In this document: positions 35,476 through 43,718 of the stretch, piece by piece
Layout of the letters: each line of letters starts with the position of its first letter
Position numbering within the stretch: position 1 is the first letter of the stretch
Assembly: GCA_937990185.1 (NCBI GenBank)
Contig: CALKBI010000012.1
Span: 1-64,000 of the forward strand
DNA from: an uncultured Neomegalonema sp.
GTDB taxonomy: Bacteria; Pseudomonadota; Alphaproteobacteria; Rhodobacterales; Rhodobacteraceae
Reading direction: 5' to 3'
DNA length: 64,000 nt
The notes under the pieces: model-generated
Told to the model about the DNA's origin: nothing
Seen by the model: only the letters and a program-made list of their open reading frames with translations
Database searches by the model: none
Position numbers and translations under genes: made by a program

Positions 35476-36519
35476 TTAGAGCTTTACGGGCGTGAGGTTC
35501 GTGACAGCATCAAGCACGTCTTCAACTTCTTCCTCTGTTAACGGAATCAGGCCTTTATCGCCAAGATACCCGTCTTCGCCGAAAGCATCTTCACTGATAA
35601 ACTCCTCAAGAAATTCTTCGATACCCGGAATGACACCGACATGTGCTTTTTTCACATAGACATAGAGAGAGCGCGAAATCGGGTAATCACCCTCCGCAAT
35701 TTTTTCAAATTCAGGTTCATTGCCTTCAACGATTGAACCCTGGACCTTATCGGAGTTCTGATCGAGGAAGCTGAAACCGAATATTCCAAATGCTGCGGGG
35801 TTTACTTCGAGTTTTTGAACGATCAGATTGTCGTTCTCACCGGCTTCGACAAACCCGCCATCTTCCCGAATGGTATGGCATAGCGCCTTATAAGCATTTT
35901 TGTCAGATTTTTTGAGCGCCTTGATCCAGTCGATCTGTTTGCACCCACCTTCCATGGCAAGCTCTACGAAAGCATCCCGCGTGCCGGATGTTGGAGGCGG
36001 ACCGAGAACCTCGATTTTTACGTCTGGCAGGTCAGGATTGACCTCTTTCCAAGACTTGTAAGGATTCGGTTTCGTCTTTCCCTCGCCAGCGGGAACGTCT
36101 TTAGCCAATGCGAGGAAAATATCTTTGCGGGTAAGCGACATCACATCAGACTTGCGTGAATTCGCGAGGACGATCCCATCGTACCCAATCTTCACTTCAA
36201 CAATCTCATCGACGCCATTCTCAGCACACAGCGCAACTTCACTGGCTTTGATACGCCGCGACGCATTTGTGATGTCAGGAGTTTTCTCTCCAGTACCTGA
36301 GCAAAATAGCTTCAAGCCGCCACCGGAACCGGTTTGCTCAACAACCGGAGTTTTAAAATCCGTGTTTTTACCAAAGCGCTCTGCAACCGTTGTTGCAAAA
36401 GGAAAGACAGTCGAAGAACCAACAATCGTGATTTGATCGCGAGCATTTGCCGCTGTCGATGTTGCAAGAAGCGCAAAAAAGGCAGCGGAGACGCGGAGTT
36501 TCCCAAAAGTACGTGGCAT
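35476..36519 (-). CDS. pstS: Periplasmic phosphate-binding protein PstS
   Basis: About 347 residues from the ATG at 36517-36519, chosen because GAGG lies upstream and the product then begins with a clean signal peptide (MPRTFGKLRVSAAFFALLATSTAANA). The phosphate-binding loops IVGSSTVFPF, EQTGSGGGLK and GPPTSGTRDAF are present, the last containing the Ser/Gly/Thr contacts. It feeds PstCAB. A triple Pho box stands 72 bp upstream. Confidence 0.95.
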   Translation of the reverse strand: MPRTFGKLRVSAAFFALLATSTAANARDQITIVGSSTVFPFATTVAERFGKNTDFKTPVVEQTGSGGGLKLFCSGTGEKTPDITNASRRIKASEVALCAENGVDEIVEVKIGYDGIVLANSRKSDVMSLTRKDIFLALAKDVPAGEGKTKPNPYKSWKEVNPDLPDVKIEVLGPPPTSGTRDAFVELAMEGGCKQIDWIKALKKSDKNAYKALCHTIREDGGFVEAGENDNLIVQKLEVNPAAFGIFGFSFLDQNSDKVQGSIVEGNEPEFEKIAEGDYPISRSLYVYVKKAHVGVIPGIEEFLEEFISEDAFGEDGYLGDKGLIPLTEEEVEDVLDAVTNLTPVKL

Positions 36520-36590
36520 AAGATCCTCGATAGAACTGTTCATGGTCAATGTTGACAACACGAGACGTATCCTGTGAGCACAACGCTCTT

Positions 36591-36619
36591 ATGACAGTTT
36601 CACGACACTTATGTGACAC
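36591..36619 (-). promoter_or_regulatory. Triple Pho box upstream of pstS
   Basis: Read on the minus strand, GTGTCAC, GTGTCGT and CTGTCAT recur at exactly 11-base intervals, the spacing of PhoB half-sites, with consensus CTGTCAT. It lies 72 bp upstream of pstS and should make pstSCAB-phoU-phoB responsive to phosphate limitation. A fourth weaker unit, GCGTTGT, follows at the same spacing. Confidence 0.75.
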
Positions 36620-36637
36620 CACTAGCTGAGACAGCGC

Positions 36638-37720
36638 TTAAATCGGCAAGAAGACAGTAAAAGTGCTGCCTTTCCCGACTTCACTCTCTATTTTGAGCCT
36701 GCCCCGGTGGTGTAAAATGATATGTTTTACGATAGCCAAACCGAGACCGGTTCCACCTTGACTGCGAGAACGGTGAGAATCGACACGGTAAAATCGTTCC
36801 GTAAGCCGAGGCAAATGCTGCGGCGCGATACCATCCCCTCGATCCGTGACGCGGATTTCAACCGCGGGGCCAGCAATGCCCACCGCGCGCTGACGTTTTG
36901 ATAACCCAATTGTAACAGCCGTGTTCGGCGCAGAATATTTGATCGCATTCTCGAGCAGGTTGCGAAAAACTTGCATCAATTCATCCGGGTTTCCCGAAAT
37001 TTCCTCGATGGATTCGGACACGATCAGATCTATAGACTTACCTTGTTCGGTTGCCTGATGTTCAAGAGCTTCTTGAACTTGCTTAGCGAGCGCAGTGATA
37101 TCCACACGCGCATGCGGCACAGATCGCCCGCTTGCTTGGACTTTAGATAAAGACAGCAGATCAGCAATCAGGCGAACCATTCGATTTGCCTCTTGTTCCA
37201 TCAAGTCGAGAAATCGGCCACGAGCTTTGGCATCTTCTTTAGCAGGGCCTTTGAGTGTCTCGATAAATCCACTGATGCTCGATAATGGAGATCGCAGCTC
37301 GTGGCTGACATTCGCAACAAAATCGGATCTCATCTCTTGAGCTAAAAGCACTTCGTTTATGTCGCGAAGGCTAATCAGCAAAAAGTATTCACCGAGAGTT
37401 TCATCCTGAAAGGGCGAGACCCGAACGTCAAAGGGTCCATTAGCGGGTTCACCAAAAACAATCGTTTGCTGCATCACTTTGCGGCTTACGAGCGCGGAGT
37501 TAATCAACTCGATAAACTGTGGATTGCGGGTTAACTGAACAATATTTCTGCCTCGATTGTATTCACCAAATCGATCAGCAGCGGCGCGATTCCCAAACAC
37601 GACCTCACGTAATTCGTTCAAGATCAGAACGGCTTCCTGAACGAAATCAAGATGACCAAAGCGCTTTTCGACGATCACGGCACGTTCTCCGCTAATTGCA
37701 AGGGCGGTATGCACGATCAA
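36638..37720 (-). CDS. phoR: Phosphate regulon sensor kinase PhoR
   Basis: A 360-residue histidine kinase. Residues about 20-120 form a PAS-like domain (ELREVVFGNRAAADRFGEYN), followed by the phosphoacceptor His in FVANVSHELRSPLSSISGFIETLKGPA, then the ATPase domain with N box LLENAIKYS, G1 DRGDGIAP and G2 GGTGLGLAIVKHI. No clear transmembrane helix precedes the PAS region, so it is a soluble or short form; PhoU/Pst would signal to it at the membrane. It faces the promoter of pstS and is divergent from the repeat-protein gene. Confidence 0.92.
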   Translation of the reverse strand: MIVHTALAISGERAVIVEKRFGHLDFVQEAVLILNELREVVFGNRAAADRFGEYNRGRNIVQLTRNPQFIELINSALVSRKVMQQTIVFGEPANGPFDVRVSPFQDETLGEYFLLISLRDINEVLLAQEMRSDFVANVSHELRSPLSSISGFIETLKGPAKEDAKARGRFLDLMEQEANRMVRLIADLLSLSKVQASGRSVPHARVDITALAKQVQEALEHQATEQGKSIDLIVSESIEEISGNPDELMQVFRNLLENAIKYSAPNTAVTIGLSKRQRAVGIAGPAVEIRVTDRGDGIAPQHLPRLTERFYRVDSHRSRSQGGTGLGLAIVKHIILHHRGRLKIESEVGKGSTFTVFLPI

Positions 37721-37867
37721 CAGCTACGAGTGAAAGCATTTTAAGAAACCCGCGCAGTGTATTGCAAAATTTGAAGATTTCTGCACATTGTACGCTCAAT
37801 TTTGCTATTGTCACATTGAAGTCGCTTTTGTCCGCTTACTGATGAGTGAAAATTAGGAGTTCGAACC

Positions 37868-39187
37868 ATGCGCACAATTAAAGTCACTACTTTAGCCATT
37901 TTGCTTGCCGCTCCGGGTGGTGTAAGCACTGTTTCAGCACAGCAAATCGATGCAACTCAAGCTATTGGCGGTGTTGTTGGCGCGGCAGCAGGTGGCCTTG
38001 TAGGCAACCAATTCGGCGGCGGCAGCGGCAGGACTGTGGCAACAATCGCTGGAGCACTTGTTGGTGGCGTGGTCGGATCACAGGTAGCGAAGAACGTTGC
38101 ACCAAATTTCTATGCGGCACAGCAACCTTCCGGATTCCAAACCCAACAAGCGAGCTATCAAGCGCCGTCAGCCTATCAAGGACAGACCAGCTTTCAAACA
38201 CAGCAGCCTACTTATCAAGCGCCGCCCTCCTATCAAGGACTAACCGCTATAGGAACCCAGCAAACTGCCTACCAAACGCCATCTAGCTATCAAGGGCAGA
38301 CTACTTTCGGAACGCAACAAACTACTTATCAAACGCCGTCTTCTTATCAGGGACAGACCGCTTTTGAAACGCAGCAAACTGCCTACCAAGCTCCGTCTTC
38401 TTATCAGGGACAGACTGCTTTCCAAACACAGCAAACCACCTACCAAGCGCCTTCTTCCTATCAAGGACAGACTGCTTTCCAAACGCAGCAGCCTACCTAT
38501 CAAGCGCCGTCTTCTTATCAGGGACAGACCACTTTCCAAACGCAGCAAACTGCATATCAAGCACCGTCTTCCTATCAAGGACAGACCGCCTTCGAGACGC
38601 AGCAGCCTGTCTATCAAGCACCGTCTAGTTATCAAGGGCAGACCGCTTTTGAAACGCAGCAAACTACCTACCAAGCACCATCTTCCTATCAAGGGCAGAC
38701 TGCTTTCCAAACACAGCAAACTGCATATCAAGCACCGTCTTCCTATCAAGGACAGACTGCTTTTGAGACGCAGCAGCCTACCTATCAAGCACCGTCTAGT
38801 TATCAGGGACAGACCGCTTTCGAAACACAGCAAACCAGCTACCAAGCGCCGTCTTCCTATCAAGGACAGAGCGCTTTCGAAGCGCAGCAACCAGCCTATC
38901 AAGCACCATCCAGCTATCAGGGACAGACGACATACACAGTTCGGCAACCGAGCCACCAAACACAGCAATCAGCTTTTTCTCAGGTTGAGCAGACATATGC
39001 CGCGCCAGGATCGACATACAATCAATCGACAACTTATACAGCCCCGTCTACATCGTCCTACAACGGCTCATTCACCACAGGTTCCGGTCCAGCATATGAG
39101 CCAGCAAGCACTCAAATCGGAGCATATAGCAATAGTTACGGCTCCACTTATGGTCGACCAACGTTTGGTTCTTTTTACGGAAACTAA
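37868..39187 (+). CDS. Secreted glycine-zipper protein with tandem Tyr/Gln/Ser repeats
   Basis: A 439-residue protein in three parts. A signal peptide (MRTIKVTTLAILLAAPGGVSTVSA, cleavage before QQ) is followed by a glycine-zipper segment, AIGGVVGAAAGGLVGNQFGG and ATIAGALVGGVVGSQVAKN, like the membrane-inserting domain of 17-kDa-antigen-type envelope proteins. Residues about 97-362 are fourteen 19-residue units with consensus YQAPSSYQGQTAFETQQTA. A Ser/Thr/Tyr-rich tail ends GSFYGN. No lipobox Cys is present. AGGAG lies eight bases before the ATG and a strong terminator follows, so it is a single-gene unit. A surface, biofilm or fibre role is plausible for so Gln/Tyr-rich a repeat, but I do not recognise the protein. 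Confidence 0.85.
   Translation: MRTIKVTTLAILLAAPGGVSTVSAQQIDATQAIGGVVGAAAGGLVGNQFGGGSGRTVATIAGALVGGVVGSQVAKNVAPNFYAAQQPSGFQTQQASYQAPSAYQGQTSFQTQQPTYQAPPSYQGLTAIGTQQTAYQTPSSYQGQTTFGTQQTTYQTPSSYQGQTAFETQQTAYQAPSSYQGQTAFQTQQTTYQAPSSYQGQTAFQTQQPTYQAPSSYQGQTTFQTQQTAYQAPSSYQGQTAFETQQPVYQAPSSYQGQTAFETQQTTYQAPSSYQGQTAFQTQQTAYQAPSSYQGQTAFETQQPTYQAPSSYQGQTAFETQQTSYQAPSSYQGQSAFEAQQPAYQAPSSYQGQTTYTVRQPSHQTQQSAFSQVEQTYAAPGSTYNQSTTYTAPSTSSYNGSFTTGSGPAYEPASTQIGAYSNSYGSTYGRPTFGSFYGN
38156..38953 (+). repeat. In-frame 57-bp tandem repeat (14 units)
   Basis: Fourteen copies of a 57-base unit run head to tail within the glycine-zipper gene, each encoding YQAPSSYQGQTxFxTQQxx. Middle units 4-12 are the most alike and the first and last units are the most diverged, as expected when copies expand by slippage or unequal recombination inside the array. 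Copy number is likely to vary between strains. Confidence 0.95.
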
Positions 39188-39217
39188 TCAGACTTCATTC
39201 TGAATGAAACGTTTTCA

Positions 39218-39252
39218 GGGCCGCTATCTCACGTTGATAGCGGCCCTTTTTT
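39218..39252 (+). terminator. Rho-independent terminator of the repeat-protein gene
   Basis: GGGCCGCTATC and GATAGCGGCCC form a perfect 11-bp stem with a 7-base loop, followed at once by six T residues. It starts 31 bp after the stop codon. The opposite strand lacks a T tract, so it should act only on the plus strand, protecting the convergent PAP2 gene. Confidence 0.93.
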
Positions 39253-39258
39253 ACCCCG

Positions 39259-40440
39259 CTAAGCCGCAAAACGTTCGCGTTTGGCATTAGTTAAAACACC
39301 AGCCATCTTCCAAAATACGGCTGCCAAAACAAATCCACCATATCCATCGACGGCATAGTGCCATCCGAGCAAAACAGACCCCACCATAATCGCTGCAAAG
39401 AAGATCCAAGCAGCGACAGCTACAAACCAGTTCACGCGGCTAGCATAAATCGCAATCAATGCGGCGGTTGCAACATGCATGGATGGGAACGCAGAGATAC
39501 CAGCCGACCCGTCTCGCGCGCCGCTATAGCCTTCCCACAACAATTCTTGTGTTGATAATGCCCATAATGGAACTGTTTCAGCAGCTTCATAGAGGGTACT
39601 CATCAAAGGCACATATTCAGTGCCATATCCGGCTAATTCGTAAAATGCAGGACCAGCGGACGAAAAAATAACGGCAAGGAAGAACCCACCGAATAACCAC
39701 GTCAGAGCAAAGCTAACGAGATACTGCATATGCGCGCCCCGCCCGCTCATACCCGCAATCAAAAGGCTTGAGATCATAACAACGAACCAAGCATTATAAA
39801 TCAGGTTGAACGCACCCAGCACACTTGGATGGTACATGAACGAACCAAACCATTCATGTGGCAGCCATCCGAAGTGGAGTGCGATGTCTAAGTTCTTGAG
39901 TGCAACATCCCATTCAAACGGGCTAATGATTGCTATCGCGCCCTTCAAAACCGCAAAGCCGGTCATAAGCAACGAAATCGCGATCAACATATGAATTGAG
40001 TTGAATATCGCTTCCCGATTAAACAACAGCTTTAACCACTGAAACAACGCGCCACTGACACTGGCCGGTTTTTCAATCAGCGCCATCCGTACGAGTTTCC
40101 AAGTAAGAATGAGTCCAAGGATTAAGATCAGCGCAATCCCACAGAAATAGGCAAAGCTAGCCACAACGCCAAGATCAGGCTGGTTGCCCGTAAAATCTGA
40201 CACGGGATAAGATAATAAAAACGTAAATGTTCCAAGCACATATAGGGTCAAATAATTCTTGGCCGTGCGAAGGAAATCACCAAAAAACTGTGAGCTTCCA
40301 CCCACGTCCCTTGTTCCTGCCACTGGATAGGTCAAAGTTAAACCCTCACAAAGTACTACCAAGAAGAGCGCGGCAACCGCAGTCCGAGCCAGAGTAATAT
40401 CGATGTAAAAAGTTAAAATTTTAGGAGGAAGGAGCTGCAA
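39259..40440 (-). CDS. PAP2-superfamily membrane phosphatase/transferase
   Basis: A 393-residue membrane protein with an N-terminal half of about five hydrophobic segments and a C-terminal PAP2 domain. The PAP2 motifs visible are SAFPSMHVATA (motif with the general-base side His) and LLGWHYAVDGYGG (motif with the nucleophile His and Asp). This form resembles the inositol-phosphoceramide-synthase-like AUR1 branch (YRxxxGW-type) rather than small lipid phosphatases. It probably acts on lipid phosphates in the inner membrane. It stands alone between the terminator and the HAD gene. Confidence 0.8.
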   Translation of the reverse strand: MQLLPPKILTFYIDITLARTAVAALFLVVLCEGLTLTYPVAGTRDVGGSSQFFGDFLRTAKNYLTLYVLGTFTFLLSYPVSDFTGNQPDLGVVASFAYFCGIALILILGLILTWKLVRMALIEKPASVSGALFQWLKLLFNREAIFNSIHMLIAISLLMTGFAVLKGAIAIISPFEWDVALKNLDIALHFGWLPHEWFGSFMYHPSVLGAFNLIYNAWFVVMISSLLIAGMSGRGAHMQYLVSFALTWLFGGFFLAVIFSSAGPAFYELAGYGTEYVPLMSTLYEAAETVPLWALSTQELLWEGYSGARDGSAGISAFPSMHVATAALIAIYASRVNWFVAVAAWIFFAAIMVGSVLLGWHYAVDGYGGFVLAAVFWKMAGVLTNAKRERFAA

Positions 40441-40467
40441 AATCTTTCGAAAACATAGGAAAAATGG

Positions 40468-41127
40468 CTATTTTTGCGCTGTCAATGCCTCTTCCAACTC
40501 AGCAAAGCTCGTAACCAAAACATCTGCACCGCTTTCCAGCAAAACGGCATCAGAGTGATACCCCCAAGTCACGCCAACAGCATAACACCCAAAAGACTTC
40601 GCCATAAGCATGTCATAGCTGGTATCTCCAATCATGACCATGCTATCCGCCCCAGTCAGCCGGGCGCAATTCTCGAGCATTCCGGGATGCGGCTTTGAAG
40701 GCGCATCATCTGCTGATTGCGTTGCCACAAAATGCCCGCGCAGCCCAGACTGATCGAGCAAATGGTCAAGGCCGCGCCGCGCTTTTCCCGTTGCCACCGC
40801 CAGCAACTCACCCGAATTGTTAAGACGATCCAAACAATCCCGCGCGCCAGCATAAAATGTTGCGCTTTCATTAGGGTTGGCTTCACGCCACGCTATCGAG
40901 GATTGTCTGAATGTTCTATCAATCACTGACAAAACTTCGCCGCTCTGCCCCGGTGCAAGCGCCGCCACTGCTTGCGGAACAGATAACCCGACAATCCCTC
41001 TGATGGCATCATCCGAAGGCGCAGGCAATTTTGCCGCCGAAAACGCCTCGCGCATCGCATGGATAATTGCGGCTTGGCTATCAACCAGCGTTCCATCGCA
41101 ATCGAAGACGATCAAACGCAGGCTCAT
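40468..41127 (-). CDS. HAD-family phosphatase (phosphoglycolate-phosphatase-like)
   Basis: A 219-residue HAD subfamily IA hydrolase. Motif I is VFDCDGTLVDSQ with nucleophile and acid Asp, motif II is VATGKARRG, and motifs III/IV are KPHPGM and MIGDTSYDMLMA. The helical cap between residues 15 and 85 is that of Gph-like enzymes. It is coupled by a 4-base overlap to the pseudouridine synthase gene. In this order (crcB, rluC-like, HAD) it is a conserved block in Rhodobacterales. The natural substrate is uncertain. Confidence 0.85.
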   Translation of the reverse strand: MSLRLIVFDCDGTLVDSQAAIIHAMREAFSAAKLPAPSDDAIRGIVGLSVPQAVAALAPGQSGEVLSVIDRTFRQSSIAWREANPNESATFYAGARDCLDRLNNSGELLAVATGKARRGLDHLLDQSGLRGHFVATQSADDAPSKPHPGMLENCARLTGADSMVMIGDTSYDMLMAKSFGCYAVGVTWGYHSDAVLLESGADVLVTSFAELEEALTAQK

Positions 41128-42152
41128 GCTTTCGGCTCCGGAAGTAAATTTTCATCATCTCCTAGCGATAAATCCCAGCCGAATGTCTCCCACGAATGTC
41201 GCATATGCTCGGGCATCTCTGCGATGAGTTCGACGGTCCTGCCAGACCCATCGGGATGCGGTATGGCAATGTGGCGCGCATGTAAGTGCAGTTTGTTACT
41301 TATTGAACCCGTCACACGACGTTCGGCGTCTTCACCTGATGGACCGTATTTTCCGTCGCCAATAATCGGGCAATTAATCGCCGAAAGATGCGCGCGCAGT
41401 TGGTGCGTGCGCCCGGTCACAGGCCGCAAAGCCATCCATGACGCTCTCTTCGCAGCCGTCTCAACAACCGCATAATCCGTGATTGAGCGCTTGGCATTCG
41501 GATGCTCTGCCATCTCGCGCGGTTCGATACAGATCATCTTCTCGCCCATCGGTCCGGGCAATTTTTCCAACGCATAGGCTACCGTTCCTTGCCGCACTTT
41601 TGGCACGCCGACACAAGCTGCCCAGTAAAGCTTACGCGCCGCTTTTGACCGAAAAGCCCCCGTGAGCGCCCGCGCCGCCGCACCGTGCCGCGCCAGCACC
41701 AACAATCCTGATGTGTCTTTGTCAATCCGGTGTACCAGCTTGGGCCTATCCCCCTCTCCGGCAAGCGCCCCGAGCATTCCGTCGATATGCCTCGATTGCC
41801 CTGTACCGCCTTGCACCGGGATACCGGGAGGCTTGTTCAGCGCGATCATATGATCATCCTCATAGATCACCATCGAGCGGATCAGCTTAACATCGGCATC
41901 TGAGATATTCCGCATCGGTTTAGGCGGTGGCGCATTACCATCGGGCACAGGAGGAACGCGCACCATCATATGCGCTTCGATCCGTGCGTTAGATTTTGCA
42001 CGGCCACCATCCAGCCGCACCTCGCCCTTACGCAGCATCTTTTCGATGCGCCCTTGAGTAAGCTGAGGAAATTTAGCCCGAAGCCAGCGGTCAATTCGCT
42101 GTCCGGCTTCCCCCGGTTCGACTTCAAGATGTTGAACGCCGCTCATGGCCAT
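41124..42152 (-). CDS. rluC: RluA-family pseudouridine synthase (RluC-like)
   Basis: A 342-residue enzyme. An N-terminal S4 RNA-binding domain (IDRWLRAKFPQLTQGRIEKMLRKGEVRLDG) is followed by the catalytic domain, whose active Asp is in VHRIDKDTSGLLVLAR. GRTHQLRAHLSAINCPIIGD is the C-terminal RluA signature. It isomerises uridine in 23S rRNA; assignment to the RluC or RluD specificity is by general resemblance only. It overlaps the crcB gene by ten bases. Confidence 0.88.
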   Translation of the reverse strand: MAMSGVQHLEVEPGEAGQRIDRWLRAKFPQLTQGRIEKMLRKGEVRLDGGRAKSNARIEAHMMVRVPPVPDGNAPPPKPMRNISDADVKLIRSMVIYEDDHMIALNKPPGIPVQGGTGQSRHIDGMLGALAGEGDRPKLVHRIDKDTSGLLVLARHGAAARALTGAFRSKAARKLYWAACVGVPKVRQGTVAYALEKLPGPMGEKMICIEPREMAEHPNAKRSITDYAVVETAAKRASWMALRPVTGRTHQLRAHLSAINCPIIGDGKYGPSGEDAERRVTGSISNKLHLHARHIAIPHPDGSGRTVELIAEMPEHMRHSWETFGWDLSLGDDENLLPEPKA

Positions 42153-42532
42153 ACCGCCCTTCCGAGCGTCAGCCCGCCAAATAATGCAAGAATAGACAAA
42201 ACCACCGATCCGCCGACATACAGCGCAGCGTGACCCATACGTCCATTTTCTATTAAATTCAAAGCATCAAGCGAGAACGCGGAAAAAGTCGTGAATCCGC
42301 CAAGCACACCTGTCATTACAAAAGGCGCATAGGCTCCCCAAGTTCCGGGAAACCTATGCAACATAGCCACCGCTGCGATACCCATAATCAGCGAGCCGAG
42401 CACATTCACAGCCATCGTTCCAACGGGAAAGCCCGGCCCAAAAACGCGCAATGTCCACACGCCAACGCCATATCGGAGCGACGCGCCGATTGCGCCGCCG
42501 AGAGCTACGGATAATACTGTCATTCCGCGCAT
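42143..42532 (-). CDS. crcB: Fluoride channel CrcB/Fluc
   Basis: About 129 residues; the ATG at 42530-42532 (MRGMTVL) is used, since the track start at 42604 would lie inside the divergent gene and a further ATG at 42523 is also possible. GGAIGASLRYG, GTMAVNVLGSLIMGI and GVLGGFTTFSAFSLDA are the family signatures: the Asn and Phe residues line the fluoride pore. The protein has four membrane helices and works as an antiparallel dimer. No fluoride riboswitch was seen in the 40-bp space to the divergent dehydrogenase gene. Confidence 0.92.
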   Translation of the reverse strand: MRGMTVLSVALGGAIGASLRYGVGVWTLRVFGPGFPVGTMAVNVLGSLIMGIAAVAMLHRFPGTWGAYAPFVMTGVLGGFTTFSAFSLDALNLIENGRMGHAALYVGGSVVLSILALFGGLTLGRAVWP

Positions 42533-42572
42533 ATACAGCGCCGCCCCCGTTACAGCAATCAAGAGGTTTCCT

Positions 42573-43649
42573 ATGCCGCGTAATCCAATGAAAATCGCAA
42601 CCATTCCCGGCGACGGTATTGGTAAGGAAACAGTGCCCGAAGGCCTTAGAGTTTTAGACGCGGCAGCAAAACGCTTTGACCTCAGATTTGATTTTACCGA
42701 GCACGATTTTGCCTCCGCAGAGTTCTACACTGAGCATGGCGACATGATGCCTCCGGATTGGAAAGAACGCCTGCAAGGCAGCGATGCCATATTTTTTGGT
42801 GCTGTAGGGTGGCCAGATGTCGTCCCAGATCACATTTCGCTGTGGGGGTCGCTAATCAAGTTTCGCCGCGAGTTCGATCAATATGTCAATATGCGCCCCG
42901 CCCGCGCCATGCCCGGTGTTCCGTTGCCCCTTGTCGGACGCGGCCCCGGTGACATCGACATGGTGATCATCCGCGAGAACACCGAGGGGGAGTATTCCTC
43001 GATTGGCGGAAAAATGTTTCCGGGAACCGACCGCGAGGTCGTTTTGCAAGAAACCGTCATGTCCCGCATCGGCGTTGATCGGATACTGAGATATGCATTC
43101 GAGCTTGCGGTAAAACGCGGCGGCCATCTCACATCGGCAACAAAATCAAATGGCATATCAATAACAATGCCTTATTGGGATGAGCGTGTTGCAGAGATGG
43201 CAGAGCAATATCCCAATGTAAAAGTCGATAAGTTTCATATCGACATTCTGGTCGCGCAATTTGTGCTGCACCCTGATTGGTTTGATGTTGTTGTCGCCTC
43301 GAATCTTTTTGGCGACATTCTCTCTGACCTTGGCCCCGCTTGCACGGGTACAATTGGAATCGCTCCATCGGGCAACATCAATCCGGAAAGAAAGTTTCCC
43401 TCGCTGTTCGAGCCAGTCCACGGATCTGCGCCCGATATCGCTGGTAAAGGCATCGCAAACCCTATCGGCCAGATCTGGGCGGGTGCAATGATGCTGGATC
43501 ATCTTGAACAGCCAAAAGCGGCTTCAGCTATTGTCTCTGCAATCGAGGTCGTTCTGTCCGATGAATCCCTGAGAACCGCAGATTTAGGCGGTAAAGCAGA
43601 TACAAAAACCTGCGGGGCAGCAGTCGCCGATGCCCTCTTGAGTATGTAA
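42573..43649 (+). CDS. Tartrate/D-malate dehydrogenase
   Basis: A 358-residue NAD-dependent decarboxylating dehydrogenase of the isocitrate/isopropylmalate family. IATIPGDGIGKETVPEG opens the enzyme, the substrate Arg residues lie in FRREFDQYVNMRPAR, IIRENTEGEYSSIGG and the metal Asp residues in NLFGDILSDLGP are present. The sequence LWGSLIKFRREFDQYVNMRP is typical of the TtuC/DmlA branch, which acts on tartrate and D-malate, rather than LeuB. GAGG lies before ATG 42573. Its promoter must overlap that of crcB. Confidence 0.87.
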   Translation: MPRNPMKIATIPGDGIGKETVPEGLRVLDAAAKRFDLRFDFTEHDFASAEFYTEHGDMMPPDWKERLQGSDAIFFGAVGWPDVVPDHISLWGSLIKFRREFDQYVNMRPARAMPGVPLPLVGRGPGDIDMVIIRENTEGEYSSIGGKMFPGTDREVVLQETVMSRIGVDRILRYAFELAVKRGGHLTSATKSNGISITMPYWDERVAEMAEQYPNVKVDKFHIDILVAQFVLHPDWFDVVVASNLFGDILSDLGPACTGTIGIAPSGNINPERKFPSLFEPVHGSAPDIAGKGIANPIGQIWAGAMMLDHLEQPKAASAIVSAIEVVLSDESLRTADLGGKADTKTCGAAVADALLSM

Positions 43650-43718
43650 GTACACGATAGCATTACTTTGATGCTTTCAGGCAGAAAACCTATATCCGCT
43701 TTGCCTGAAAGCGTTGGC

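Noticed and set aside
37800-37860. Pho box upstream of the glycine-zipper gene
   Set aside because: TTGTCAC and TTGTCC occur but the 11-bp spacing is broken, so I do not call it.
38240-38968. Minus-strand ORF of 242 aa opposite the tandem repeats
   Set aside because: It is open only because the 57-bp repeat has no stop in that frame; it is the mirror of the repeat, with no start signal, and the plus-strand gene has a signal peptide and ribosome binding site.
38364-39203. Plus-strand ORF of 279 aa in another frame of the repeat gene
   Set aside because: Lysine/arginine/serine-rich shadow of the repeat array; it lacks a ribosome binding site and runs past the real stop.
42533-42572. Fluoride riboswitch upstream of crcB
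   Set aside because: Only 40 bp separate the divergent starts, and the conserved riboswitch core is not visible.
42533-42604. N-terminal extension of crcB in the track
   Set aside because: It would overlap the divergent dehydrogenase gene and lacks homology; CrcB proteins are about 125 residues.
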